Positions 8,503 to 16,611 of a stretch of DNA of 64,000 nt are shown in pieces. Under the pieces are notes generated by a model. It was not told the DNA's origin and did not search any database. It saw only the letters and a program-made list of their open reading frames with translations. Made by a program: the position numbers and the translations under genes. This DNA is from Bradymonas sp963697525. GTDB lineage: Bacteria; Myxococcota_A; Bradymonadia; Bradymonadales; Bradymonadaceae. Every line of letters begins with the position of its first letter. Position 1 is the first letter of the stretch. The stretch is taken from assembly GCA_963697525.1 (NCBI GenBank), contig OY969087.1:5456001-5520000 (forward strand), in the 5' to 3' direction.

Positions 8503-9111
8503 ATGCCAGCGAAACGAATGCAGTGGACGTCAATGATGGTGGCCGGCGCGGCGATGGTGCTCGGATTGTCGGTGGGGTGCGGAAGCGCCACCAGCGGCAC
8601 GAGCGGCGGCGGCAACAACGGCGGTGGCAACGATGTCGGCGCGAGCGCCGATGCCGGCACCACCAACGACGTGGGCACCCACGCCGACACGGGCACGCAG
8701 GGCTCGGCCTGCTCCAGCGGCCAGCACTGGACCATGGGCAACGAGGGATCGGCGCTGATGGATCCGGGGGGCAACTGTGTAAGCTGCCACGCCAACAGCG
8801 GCGAGGCGCCGATGTATGCCACCGGAGCGACCGTCTTTGGTGACTATCGCGATGAGGACAATTGTTACGGCGTCTCCGGCGTCACCGTCGAGCTCACCGG
8901 AGCCAACGGAAACGTGCTCACGATGACGACCAACCAGGCGGGTAACTTCTTCTCGGCCAGCGACAACGGGCTGGCCACGCCCTACACCGCCAAGCTCACC
9001 TACCAGGGCCGCGAGCGCCCGATGATCACGCCGCAGACGGACTTCAACTGCGCCAATTGCCACACCGCGCAGGGCGCCAACGCCGCGCCGGGGCGCATCG
9101 TCGTGCCCTGA
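8503..9111 (+). CDS. Small lipoprotein with two CxxCH heme-type motifs (second of a tandem pair)
   Basis: The product is 202 residues. The ATG at 8503 is preferred because GGAG at 8490-8493 is correctly spaced; a GTG nine bases upstream overlaps that site. The lipobox is LSVGC (Cys26). A Gly/Asn/Asp/Ala-rich linker of about 45 residues (GGGNNGGGNDVG and onward) follows, absent from the first paralogue, and could lift the domain off the membrane. The motifs CVSCH (92-96) and CANCH (183-187) align with those of the upstream gene, as does the shared end HTAQGANAAPGRI. The gap is 13 bp, so the pair are cotranscribed tandem duplicates. Diheme carrier is inferred. Confidence 0.72.
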   Translation: MPAKRMQWTSMMVAGAAMVLGLSVGCGSATSGTSGGGNNGGGNDVGASADAGTTNDVGTHADTGTQGSACSSGQHWTMGNEGSALMDPGGNCVSCHANSGEAPMYATGATVFGDYRDEDNCYGVSGVTVELTGANGNVLTMTTNQAGNFFSASDNGLATPYTAKLTYQGRERPMITPQTDFNCANCHTAQGANAAPGRIVVP

Positions 9112-9121
9112 GCGCTCTCGT

Positions 9122-10963
9122 TCACCGCCCGACCCTTAAACCTTCACCGCCCGGGCCCGGGCGGTGAACGGCCCAGGCGGCGTTGATCAGGCCGATATGG
9201 CTGAACGCCTGGGGGAAATTGCCCAGCAGTTCTCCGGTGTCCGGGTCGGCCTCCTCGCTGAGCAGACCCAGGTCATTGGCCAGCCCGGCGGCCCGCTCGA
9301 AGATTTCGCGAGCCCGGTCGACTTGGCCGGCCATCGCCCGAGCGCGAGCCAACCAGAACGTGCACAACAAGAAGGTCCCCTCCCCGCCCGCCAACCCATC
9401 CTCGTTGCGATACCGATAGATCAGGCCGCGCTCGTCGCTCAGCTCGCGCTCGATAGCGTCGACGGTGGCGAGGACGCGAGGGTCGTCGGGCGGCAGAAAG
9501 CCCACCATGGCGATGACCAGGTTGGCGGCGTCGAGCGCATCGTCGCCGAAGGACTGGGTAAACGATTGGGCCGTCTCGCTCCAGCCGCGCTCCAAGATGG
9601 CCTGTTCGATGTCCGAGCGAACACTAAGCCAATGGGTCACACTATCGTCGGCGTCGAGCCAGTCGGCCATCGCGATGGCCCGGTCCAGGGCCACCCAGCA
9701 CATCACCTTGGAGTACACGTAGTGGCGCGGCCGGCCGCGCACCTCCCAGATGCCCTGGTCGGGTTGCTCCCAGCGCTGCGCGGCCATGTCGGCGGCGGTG
9801 CGCAGGAATTTGCGGGTCAACGGATCGATGCCCTCCAACTCGTCGCGCAGCCGCTCGACGGCGGCGAGCAATGCCCCGTAGACATCGATCTGGCGCTGCT
9901 GCCAGGCGTCGTTTCCCACCCGCACCGGCGCGCTGCCACGCCAGCCGGACAGGTGCGACAGCGAGCGCTCGGTCAGGTCGTGCTCGCCGGCGACGCCGTA
10001 CATGATCTGCATGTCGTGGCCGCCCTCGAGCTTGGTCAGCGCCGCTCGGGCCAGAAAGTCGATGAATTTATGGGCTTCGTCGGGACAGGCGGCCACCCAC
10101 AGAGCGTCGAGCGTGAAGCTGGCGTCGCGCACCCAGGTAAACCGGTAGTCCCAGTTGCGCCCGCCCCCGACCTGTTCGGGCAGCGAGGTTGTCGGCGCCG
10201 CCACGATGGCGCCGGTGGGATAGAAAGTCAGCGCTTGCAACACGCGGCCGCTGTGATGGACGAGATCGCGCCATGGCCCCTCGTAGGCTTGATGCATCGT
10301 CGACCAGGTCCGCCAGGCATCGATGGTCACCTCGAGCTGCTCGTCGATATCGGCCTGCCCACAAAGCGACGGCATCGGCTCGGTGCTCGCCGCGTAGCGC
10401 AGCGCAAACCCCCGACGCTGCCCGGCGCGCATGGAAAATCGGGCGCGCGCGGCGGACTCGCCGATGTCCACGTCGATATTGCAGCACAGCGCCCAGACGC
10501 TGGCGCCGCCGTGGCCGAAAATTCCGCCGTCGGCGCGGCGAAGCAGCGAGGCGATCAACCCGTACTCCGGGCGCGGGCGAAAGTCGAAGGCCACCTCGAC
10601 CTCGCCGCGCGTGCAACGCAGCTGGCGCAGGAGTATGTGCGGAGCGTGCTTGCCCAGGTCGTGCCCGTGGGGCTCGTGATTGGGCCCCACGGCCAGCGCA
10701 TCGCGCACGACGAGCTCGCCCGAAGAGGTCTCGAAGGTGGTCTCCAAGACCATCGACCCGTCGAGGTAGCGCCGGCGCACGCTGGCCTCTCCGACCGGAC
10801 TAATCGCCCAGTGGCCGGCGCCGTCGTCGAGCAGGCGGGCGAAGACCGCCGGCGAGTCGAACCGCGGCAGGCACATCCAGTCGACCGAGCCGCCCCGGTG
10901 GACCAGGGCGGCACCGTGGCAGTCCGACAAGAGCGCATAATCTGCGATGGCGTGCTCGCTCAT
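9122..10963 (-). CDS. Glycoside hydrolase family 15 protein (glucoamylase/trehalase-like)
   Basis: The product is 613 residues, the usual size for bacterial and archaeal GH15 enzymes. The N-terminal beta domain begins IADYALLSDCHGAALVHR and SVDWMCLPRFDSPAVF. The (alpha/alpha)6 barrel carries GGGRNWDYRFTWVRDASFTL and YGVAGEHDLTERSLSHLSG, both typical of the family. GH15 enzymes hydrolyse alpha-glucosides such as starch ends or trehalose; which one cannot be decided here. There is no signal peptide, which suits an intracellular role in storage sugar or trehalose turnover. Its start overlaps the end of the upstream DUF4239 gene by 4 bp, so translational coupling is likely. Confidence 0.9.
   Translation of the reverse strand: MSEHAIADYALLSDCHGAALVHRGGSVDWMCLPRFDSPAVFARLLDDGAGHWAISPVGEASVRRRYLDGSMVLETTFETSSGELVVRDALAVGPNHEPHGHDLGKHAPHILLRQLRCTRGEVEVAFDFRPRPEYGLIASLLRRADGGIFGHGGASVWALCCNIDVDIGESAARARFSMRAGQRRGFALRYAASTEPMPSLCGQADIDEQLEVTIDAWRTWSTMHQAYEGPWRDLVHHSGRVLQALTFYPTGAIVAAPTTSLPEQVGGGRNWDYRFTWVRDASFTLDALWVAACPDEAHKFIDFLARAALTKLEGGHDMQIMYGVAGEHDLTERSLSHLSGWRGSAPVRVGNDAWQQRQIDVYGALLAAVERLRDELEGIDPLTRKFLRTAADMAAQRWEQPDQGIWEVRGRPRHYVYSKVMCWVALDRAIAMADWLDADDSVTHWLSVRSDIEQAILERGWSETAQSFTQSFGDDALDAANLVIAMVGFLPPDDPRVLATVDAIERELSDERGLIYRYRNEDGLAGGEGTFLLCTFWLARARAMAGQVDRAREIFERAAGLANDLGLLSEEADPDTGELLGNFPQAFSHIGLINAAWAVHRPGPGGEGLRVGR
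9143..9168. repeat. Perfect 26-bp palindrome in the GH15 3' end
   Basis: TTCACCGCCCGGG is followed at once by its exact reverse complement, inside the last codons of the GH15 gene. A further TTCACCGCCC at 9121-9130 repeats one arm. The convergent lipoprotein gene ends just beyond. A G+C-rich hairpin between convergent genes could slow transcription in both directions, but no T-run follows on either strand, so it is not a classical intrinsic terminator. Confidence 0.5.
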
Positions 10964-11820
10964 GGAGACCTCTTAGCGGGAGGCGGCGAGTCGGGCTCTT
11001 GCGAGTTGGATGACCCGCCCTGCGGCGGCGCGGGGTTCATCGACGCGCGAATGGATGTACGCGCGTCGACGAGCGGAGACTGGCTGACCGTGAACAGATG
11101 CGTTTGCACCTGGTCGAGGTCGACGATGAGCAAGAGCACGGAGGCAAACGCGGCGACCAGCGCGGCGCTCGCCAGCAGATTGCGCGTGCCCGACAGGCCG
11201 AAGTTCAGCCCCATCATGGCCATGGACAAGAACGCGACCAGATAAAGGGTCCATATCAGGCTCGGGGGGATGCGGTAGTGAAGGCCGACGGTCACCCGTT
11301 CTTCGTGAAGGTCGATCATCCCGTTGAGCGCGTCGATATACAGCCCCACGGGCACCGAGCGCGGCCGCGAGGCGGCGACGGTGCCTGCTCGGGCCCAGAG
11401 CTTGTTTTGGATGTCGACCGAGCGCCGGATGGCGTCGTCCAAATCGCCGGTCTCCAACGGCATCAGCCGGGCATTGACGTAGTCGGCGAGCAGTTTCTTG
11501 GATTGGGTACGCTGGGGCTCGGGCAAGAAGTCGGTGCGCAAGAAGGTGGTCCCGATGGCGTTGGCTTCCTGGAGCACCAGGGCCTTTCGCTGCGAGAACC
11601 GGTCGGCGGCGATGCCAAAGCTGATCGCCAGCAAGAAGCCCAGCAGCGCCAACAGCGCGGCCAGCACGGTGCCCGTCAGCGACTTCTGCTCGGGGTGGGC
11701 ATTCCGGCGCCGCCATCGTCCAAATAGAAAGCCCGCCTCGATGGTGAGCATGAAGAAGAGGAGCGTGCCGGCAAAGAAGATCCACCAGTGACTTTCGCTG
11801 GCCAGAAGTTTGTCGATCAT
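10960..11820 (-). CDS. DUF4239 membrane protein
   Basis: The product is about 286 residues from the ATG at 11820, which has GGGAGG just upstream. Two membrane segments lie near the N terminus and two near the C terminus. The central cytoplasmic part has the conserved DUF4239 core: GFLLAISFGIAADRFSQRKA, then VLQEANAIGTTFLRTDFLP. The family has a bestrophin-like layout, but its function is unproven. It is one of four DUF4239 genes in the window and is closest to its immediate neighbour upstream, with which it forms a tandem pair. It is coupled to the GH15 gene by a 4-bp overlap. Confidence 0.82.
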   Translation of the reverse strand: MIDKLLASESHWWIFFAGTLLFFMLTIEAGFLFGRWRRRNAHPEQKSLTGTVLAALLALLGFLLAISFGIAADRFSQRKALVLQEANAIGTTFLRTDFLPEPQRTQSKKLLADYVNARLMPLETGDLDDAIRRSVDIQNKLWARAGTVAASRPRSVPVGLYIDALNGMIDLHEERVTVGLHYRIPPSLIWTLYLVAFLSMAMMGLNFGLSGTRNLLASAALVAAFASVLLLIVDLDQVQTHLFTVSQSPLVDARTSIRASMNPAPPQGGSSNSQEPDSPPPAKRSP

Positions 11821-11836
11821 CGGCGCCTCCCATCGA

Positions 11837-12685
11837 TCACGGCGCATGTGCCGGCGGCGGGCCCCCGCCGCGCGGCAGGCTGTGCATGGCCTGGCGAATC
11901 GATGTCTGCACGTCCATCATGGGCGTCTGGGTCACGTGAAATAGGTGTTGGCGCACCTGGTCGAGGTCGATGATGAGCAGCAACACGGCCGAGAAGGCGA
12001 CCACCAGCGCGACACTGGCCAGCATGTTGCGCGTGCCGGACAGCCCGAAGTGGATCCCCATGACCAACATCGACAAGAAAGCCACCAGGTACAGCGTCCA
12101 CAACAGGCTCGGCGGCACCCGATAGCGCATACCCACGGTAACGCGCTCCTCGTGCAGGTCGATCACCGAGTTGAGCGAGTCGATGTACAAGCCCACCGGC
12201 ACCGACCGCGGACGGGTGTTTCCGACCTGGTCGGCCAACGCCCACAGTTTGGTCTGAATCTGCTCGGAGCGCTTGATGGCCGTGTCGAGTTGGGCCATCG
12301 CCGCGTGGCGGCCGCGCGCCAGCGGCTGGAGCCGCACGTGGACGTAGTCGGCGAGCAACTTGCGGGACTGGGAGCGTTGAGGCTCGGGTAGAAAGTCGGT
12401 GCGCAAGAAGGTCGTGCCGATGGCGTTGGCCTCCTGGAGCACCAACGCCTTGCGCTGCGAGAAGCGGTCGGCGGCGATGCCAAAGCTGATCGCCAGCAGA
12501 AAGCCCAGCAGCGCCAGCAGGGCCGCCAAAACCGTGCCCGCCTGCTCCTTTTGCTCGGGGTCGGTGCGCCCGCGACGCCAGCAGCCAAACCAAAAGCCGC
12601 CCTCCACGGTCAACAGGAACACGACGATGGTGCTGGCGAAGAACAACCACCAATGCGTGTCGCTGGTCAACAGCTTGTCGAGCAT
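11837..12685 (-). CDS. DUF4239 membrane protein (tandem paralogue)
   Basis: The product is 282 residues. The ATG at 12685 follows GGGAGG at a good distance; the GTG one codon earlier is less likely. It shares long identical stretches with the next gene, including VLAALLALLGFLLAISFGIA and QEANAIGTTFLRTDFLPEP, so the pair arose by recent tandem duplication. Layout and family are the same: paired membrane helices at both ends of a helical cytoplasmic domain. The gap to the downstream copy is 16 bp. The upstream gene, in the same direction, encodes a BASS-type transporter. Function is unknown. Confidence 0.82.
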   Translation of the reverse strand: MLDKLLTSDTHWWLFFASTIVVFLLTVEGGFWFGCWRRGRTDPEQKEQAGTVLAALLALLGFLLAISFGIAADRFSQRKALVLQEANAIGTTFLRTDFLPEPQRSQSRKLLADYVHVRLQPLARGRHAAMAQLDTAIKRSEQIQTKLWALADQVGNTRPRSVPVGLYIDSLNSVIDLHEERVTVGMRYRVPPSLLWTLYLVAFLSMLVMGIHFGLSGTRNMLASVALVVAFSAVLLLIIDLDQVRQHLFHVTQTPMMDVQTSIRQAMHSLPRGGGPPPAHAP

Positions 12686-12765
12686 CACTGCCTCCCTTCA
12701 GCCGAGCCACCCCGCTCAATGTAGGAACCAGCCCCCCAATCGCGAACCCAAATGATGGGCGGCGG

Positions 12766-13677
12766 TCAAGAAGACGGGCTCTCTGCCTCGGGGGGACGTC
12801 GGGCCCACAGAGTTCCCAGCGTCAAACCCGCGACCAGGTGCCACACGCCCCACCAGGCGGCGATGATGGCCATGCCGCCCAGGCCGCCAAAGAAATTGAA
12901 GATGAGCACCAGGCCCAGCCCCGAGTTCTGGATGCCCACCTCGATGGTGATGGCGCGTCGATCGCGCGGCACCAGTCCCGCCAAGCGTGCCACCGAATAG
13001 CCCAGCAAAAACGCCAGGCTGTTGTGGATGAGTACGGTCAAAAAGATCTGGTGGATATGCTCGCGAAAGGGCTGGAAGTTCTTGCCCAGCGCGATGACGA
13101 CGAAGGCGGCGAACACCACCAGCGAAAACACCTTGAAGCGACCGCTCCAGGTGTCGGCGGCTGCGGGCCAGCGCGCCCGCACGCCCATTCCCAGCGCCAC
13201 CGGTACGACCAGCAGCATGGCAATGATGGCGACCATTTTGACCGGGTCGACGTGCACCTGGTGCAGCAAGGCGGCGGTATCCGGGCGCATCGAGGCCCAA
13301 AACGCCAGGTTGAGCGGCGTGGTGATCACGGCGGCGAGGGTGACCACCGAGGTCATCGAGATGGAAAGCCCGGTGTTGCCCTGGCTGAGGTGGGTAAAGA
13401 AGTTGGAGACGTTGCCGCCGGGGCACGCCGCCACTAACATCATTCCCAGGGCGATGGACGGCTGGGGATGGAGCACCACCACCAGCAGGTAGGTCAGCGC
13501 CGGCAGAAGCACCAACTGAGTGACCAGGCCTACAATGGCCGCACGCGGCTCGGCGATGACGCGTTTGAAGTCATCGACCTCCAGGTCTAAGGCCACCCCG
13601 AACATCACCAGGCCCAAGATGACGTTGAGCACCCACAGGCTCGACGGACTGAAGTTGAGCTGCACCTGGTCGATCAT
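12766..13677 (-). CDS. BASS-family (bile acid:Na+ symporter-like) transporter
   Basis: This 303-residue protein has nine or ten predicted membrane helices and no signal peptide. The hallmark of the family, ACPGGNVSNFFTHLSQGNTG, lies in the first half: an unwound, glycine-rich helix with polar residues that bind sodium. EVGIQNSGLGLVLIFNFFGG in the second half is the matching helix of the inverted repeat. BASS proteins import organic anions such as bile acids, pyruvate, pantothenate or sulfated steroids with sodium. The substrate is not evident. It is followed by a DUF4239 gene, an order repeated at 36105-34431. Confidence 0.87.
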   Translation of the reverse strand: MIDQVQLNFSPSSLWVLNVILGLVMFGVALDLEVDDFKRVIAEPRAAIVGLVTQLVLLPALTYLLVVVLHPQPSIALGMMLVAACPGGNVSNFFTHLSQGNTGLSISMTSVVTLAAVITTPLNLAFWASMRPDTAALLHQVHVDPVKMVAIIAMLLVVPVALGMGVRARWPAAADTWSGRFKVFSLVVFAAFVVIALGKNFQPFREHIHQIFLTVLIHNSLAFLLGYSVARLAGLVPRDRRAITIEVGIQNSGLGLVLIFNFFGGLGGMAIIAAWWGVWHLVAGLTLGTLWARRPPEAESPSS

Positions 13678-13912
13678 CCTGCGTGCCCTGGCCCGGCGGA
13701 GAAGGAAGTGATGTTTGGCAGGTTACACAGCCGACGGCAACCCGGGCAAGGATGGGTGGCGACCGACGAGCGCAGGTGCGCGCCCAGGCCTCCCGGATTC
13801 AGCTTGGCACGCTTGCGCAACGACCGTGCGCGAGTGATCATCACGGTGACGCTCAGCCGTCGTTCGCGACGCGAGGGGTTTCCAAATACGAACCAACGCG
13901 AGGAATGACGCC

Positions 13913-14794
13913 ATGGGAGATATCAATGTCGAGATCGCCGTCGAGGTGGGCGCCGAGCACGCCGAGGGCCCGTTGTGGGACGCCGTGGGCGCCCGGCTTT
14001 GGTGGGTCGATATCACCGCCCAGCGGGTGCACTGCTTCGATCCCGACACCGGGGAGGACAGCGCATGGGCCGTCGGCGGCCAGCCCGGCGGGGTCGTCCT
14101 GGACGCCGCCGGCCGGCCCCTGGTGGCCATGCCCGACGGCTTGGCCGTGCTCGATCGCGCCGACGGATCCACGACGCCCCTGGTCGCCGTGGAGGCCGAC
14201 CATCCCGAGAACCGGGCGAACGACGCCAAGGTCGACTCCCGTGGTCGCGTGTGGGTCGGCACGATGGCCTTCGACAAGCGGCCGAACAACGCCGGGCTGT
14301 ACCGCGTCGCCGGCGATGAGGTCACCCGCGTGGTCGAGGGGCTGACCATCTCCAACGGCCCGGCCCTCGACGAGGCCGCCGGCCGAATGTACCTGGCGGA
14401 CACCGCCATCGGGGTGGTGGACGTCTTCGACCTGGACCCGGACACCGGTGCTCTCACCAATCGGCGCAACTTCCTGGACTTCAGTGATGACGGCGTGTGG
14501 CCCGACGGCATGACCGTCGACGACGAGGGTATGTTCTGGGTGGCGCTGGGCCGGGCGGGCGCGGTGCACCGCTACGCCAAAGACGGCACGCTGCAGGGCG
14601 TGGTCGAGGTGCCCACCTCCAACCCCACCTCACTCACCTTCGGCGGAGCCGACGGAGGCGATCTGTACATCACCACCTCCTGGTTCGACCTCGAGGCCGA
14701 CCAGCGCGACAGCCAGCCGTCCGCCGGCTGCATCTTTCGCTGCCGGCCCGGCGTCACCGGCCGGCCCTCGCCGCGGGCGCACACCCCCGGCTGA
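13913..14794 (+). CDS. SMP-30/gluconolactonase-family protein
   Basis: The 293-residue product is a six-bladed beta propeller of the SMP-30/gluconolactonase/LRE family. The metal-binding residues appear in order: Glu18 in HAEGPLWD, Asn in NRANDAKVD, Asn in ISNGPALDEAAGRMYLADT, and Asp in WPDGMTVDDEG. Such enzymes hydrolyse sugar lactones, for example gluconolactone, with one divalent metal. There is no signal peptide, so it is probably cytoplasmic. It is a single gene between a divergent BASS gene and a convergent HdeD gene. Lactone substrate specificity cannot be assigned from sequence. Confidence 0.88.
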   Translation: MGDINVEIAVEVGAEHAEGPLWDAVGARLWWVDITAQRVHCFDPDTGEDSAWAVGGQPGGVVLDAAGRPLVAMPDGLAVLDRADGSTTPLVAVEADHPENRANDAKVDSRGRVWVGTMAFDKRPNNAGLYRVAGDEVTRVVEGLTISNGPALDEAAGRMYLADTAIGVVDVFDLDPDTGALTNRRNFLDFSDDGVWPDGMTVDDEGMFWVALGRAGAVHRYAKDGTLQGVVEVPTSNPTSLTFGGADGGDLYITTSWFDLEADQRDSQPSAGCIFRCRPGVTGRPSPRAHTPG

Positions 14795-14884
14795 TGCGGA
14801 CGCGCCCGCCGCCGTGTGGGCGCGGAGGCCGCCGGCGCTTCGTCATCATGGCGGCGACTTCGCCCACACGCCACGCCACCAGCC

Positions 14885-15484
14885 TTAGGCGGGGGTCGGC
14901 TGGCTGGGAGGCCCCTGGGCGCGCGGCGCCCCGTGCAGTGCCTGGCGCATCCGAAACGACAACAGGGTGAACACCCCTCCGGCCAGGACCGCATACAGGC
15001 CGATGACCCACACCAGCGTGCGCAGTGCGATCGAGGGCCAGACCAGCAGCACGATGCCAAAGGCCAACGCCAGCGCGCCGCTGACGGCCAGCAGCCAACT
15101 GCTCTCGAAGGTCTTGCGCATCTCCACGAAGGCGACGATCTCGAGCACTCCCCGCGCGATCGCCCAAAACGCAATGATCAGCAGCATGATGTAGGCGGTG
15201 ATCTGGGGCCACACGTAGGTGACCACCGCGCCGCCGATGCCGGCGACGCCCGCAGCCACCAGCGGCCAGACGTTGCCCTGGGTGGTCCGGCCGCCGCTGG
15301 CGGCGTAGATGAGCGCGGTGACCCCGTCGACGAGCAAGAAGGTGCCAAAGATGATGACCAGCACCAGCAGGCTGGGCCCCGGCCAGATCAGCGCGGTCAA
15401 CCCCAGCAGCATGGCGATGACCCCGCGCACCGCCATCCACCCCCAGTTTTCGTAAGCGACTTGTTCTCGGATGGACAATGCCAT
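14885..15484 (-). CDS. HdeD-family (DUF308) membrane protein
   Basis: The product is 199 residues from the ATG at 15484, which has GGAGG close upstream; the frame opens earlier but without a site. It has six hydrophobic helices arranged as repeated DUF308 pairs, for example WGWMAVRGVIAMLLGLTALI and LIIAFWAIARGVLEIVAFVE. HdeD proteins are inner-membrane proteins linked to acid resistance in enterobacteria; the molecular activity is unclear. It converges on the SMP-30 gene and is divergent from the HAD phosphatase gene, leaving about 200 bp for two promoters. Confidence 0.87.
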   Translation of the reverse strand: MALSIREQVAYENWGWMAVRGVIAMLLGLTALIWPGPSLLVLVIIFGTFLLVDGVTALIYAASGGRTTQGNVWPLVAAGVAGIGGAVVTYVWPQITAYIMLLIIAFWAIARGVLEIVAFVEMRKTFESSWLLAVSGALALAFGIVLLVWPSIALRTLVWVIGLYAVLAGGVFTLLSFRMRQALHGAPRAQGPPSQPTPA

Positions 15485-15686
15485 AGCTCGCCTCCTGTGC
15501 AACGAGTTCGACGCCGCCCGCCACGACGAAGCCACCGTGACGGCCCGCTCCTACAGCAAGGATACGAACGCTTACCGCGGCTTCCACTTTGCCGGCCGGC
15601 CCCAGCCACGATTGCCCAACCCACTGAAGTTGTTACCTTTCCCCAGACATGCCTTGCGTTCCATTCACGAACCAAGAGAGGACGAC

Positions 15687-16583
15687 GTGGCTCGAGACAG
15701 GCTCCCCAGTTGGAACGACGGCGCCGCCAAACGCGCCATCGTAGACTTCGTCACCGAATCGACCACCAAAGGCTCGGCGCGCTTCGTGCCCGAGGCGGAG
15801 CGCATCGCCGCCTTCGACAACGACGGCACGTTGTGGGTCGAGCAACCGATTCCAGCCCAGGGGCCGTTTCTATTCGCGCAGTTACTCGAGCAGGTCAATG
15901 CGAACCCCAACCTCGCCGCCAGGCAGCCCTACAAAGCCATCATCAACCATGACTCGGACCTTATGCGCGCCATCGCTCGCCAGGACCCGGTGGCCGTCCA
16001 GTCCCTGGTCGAGGCGGTCGGCAACGCCTTTGCCGGCACCACGGCCGAGGTGTTCGACAACTCCGTGCGCGACTACCTGAAGACCCACCAGCACGAGCGC
16101 TACGAAAAGCCGTATACCGACCTAATCTACCAGCCGATGGTCGAGCTATTCGACCTGTTGCGGGCACACCACTTCCGCATCTTTATCTGCTCGGGGGGCG
16201 GTCGCGACTTCATGCGCGTCTTCGCCGAGGAGACCTGGGGCCTCTTCAAGGAAAACGTCATCGGCTCGGCCCCTGTGGTCGAATATCGCGACGGCCGGCT
16301 GGTGCGCACGGCCAAGGTCTACGGCCGGCTGTCGATCGGCCCCGGCAAGCCCGAAGATATCTACGCGCGCACCGGCCGAGTAGCGCGCTTTGTCGGCGGC
16401 AACGGCGACGACGACAAGGAGATGCTCGAGCTGGCCGACTTCCCGCTGGTCATCGTCCACGACGACGACGAGCGCGAGTACGCCTACACCGTCGGTGCCG
16501 AAAGCCTCCTTCCCGCTGCCGCCCAGGGCGGCTGGACGATGGTGAGCATGAGAGACGACTGGAACACCCTCTTCAAGGCGTAG
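15687..16583 (+). CDS. HAD-superfamily phosphatase (phosphoserine phosphatase-like)
   Basis: I choose the GTG at 15687 (product about 298 residues) because AGAGAGGA precedes it; the frame is open upstream to 15471, but that part crosses the HdeD promoter region. Motif I, DNDGT (44-48), supplies the nucleophile and acid. Motif II is in FICSGGGRDFMRVF, and the acidic motif is near GNGDDDKEML. The layout resembles phosphoserine-phosphatase-like HAD proteins, with a helical cap between motifs I and II. The substrate is unknown. A type-A DUF1254 gene starts 28 bp downstream, so they may share a transcript. Confidence 0.85.
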   Translation: MARDRLPSWNDGAAKRAIVDFVTESTTKGSARFVPEAERIAAFDNDGTLWVEQPIPAQGPFLFAQLLEQVNANPNLAARQPYKAIINHDSDLMRAIARQDPVAVQSLVEAVGNAFAGTTAEVFDNSVRDYLKTHQHERYEKPYTDLIYQPMVELFDLLRAHHFRIFICSGGGRDFMRVFAEETWGLFKENVIGSAPVVEYRDGRLVRTAKVYGRLSIGPGKPEDIYARTGRVARFVGGNGDDDKEMLELADFPLVIVHDDDEREYAYTVGAESLLPAAAQGGWTMVSMRDDWNTLFKA

Positions 16584-16611
16584 TTGTTGTACGTGCAGCC
16601 CGGAGACGACC

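Noticed and set aside
9143..9168. Intrinsic terminator between the lipoprotein and GH15 genes
   Set aside because: It is a perfect palindrome but lies within the GH15 coding sequence and has no T-run on either side, so it is kept only as a repeat.
15471..15686. N-terminal extension of the HAD phosphatase
   Set aside because: It would cross the divergent promoter region and the start of the HdeD gene, has no family similarity, and the GTG at 15687 has a good ribosome-binding site.
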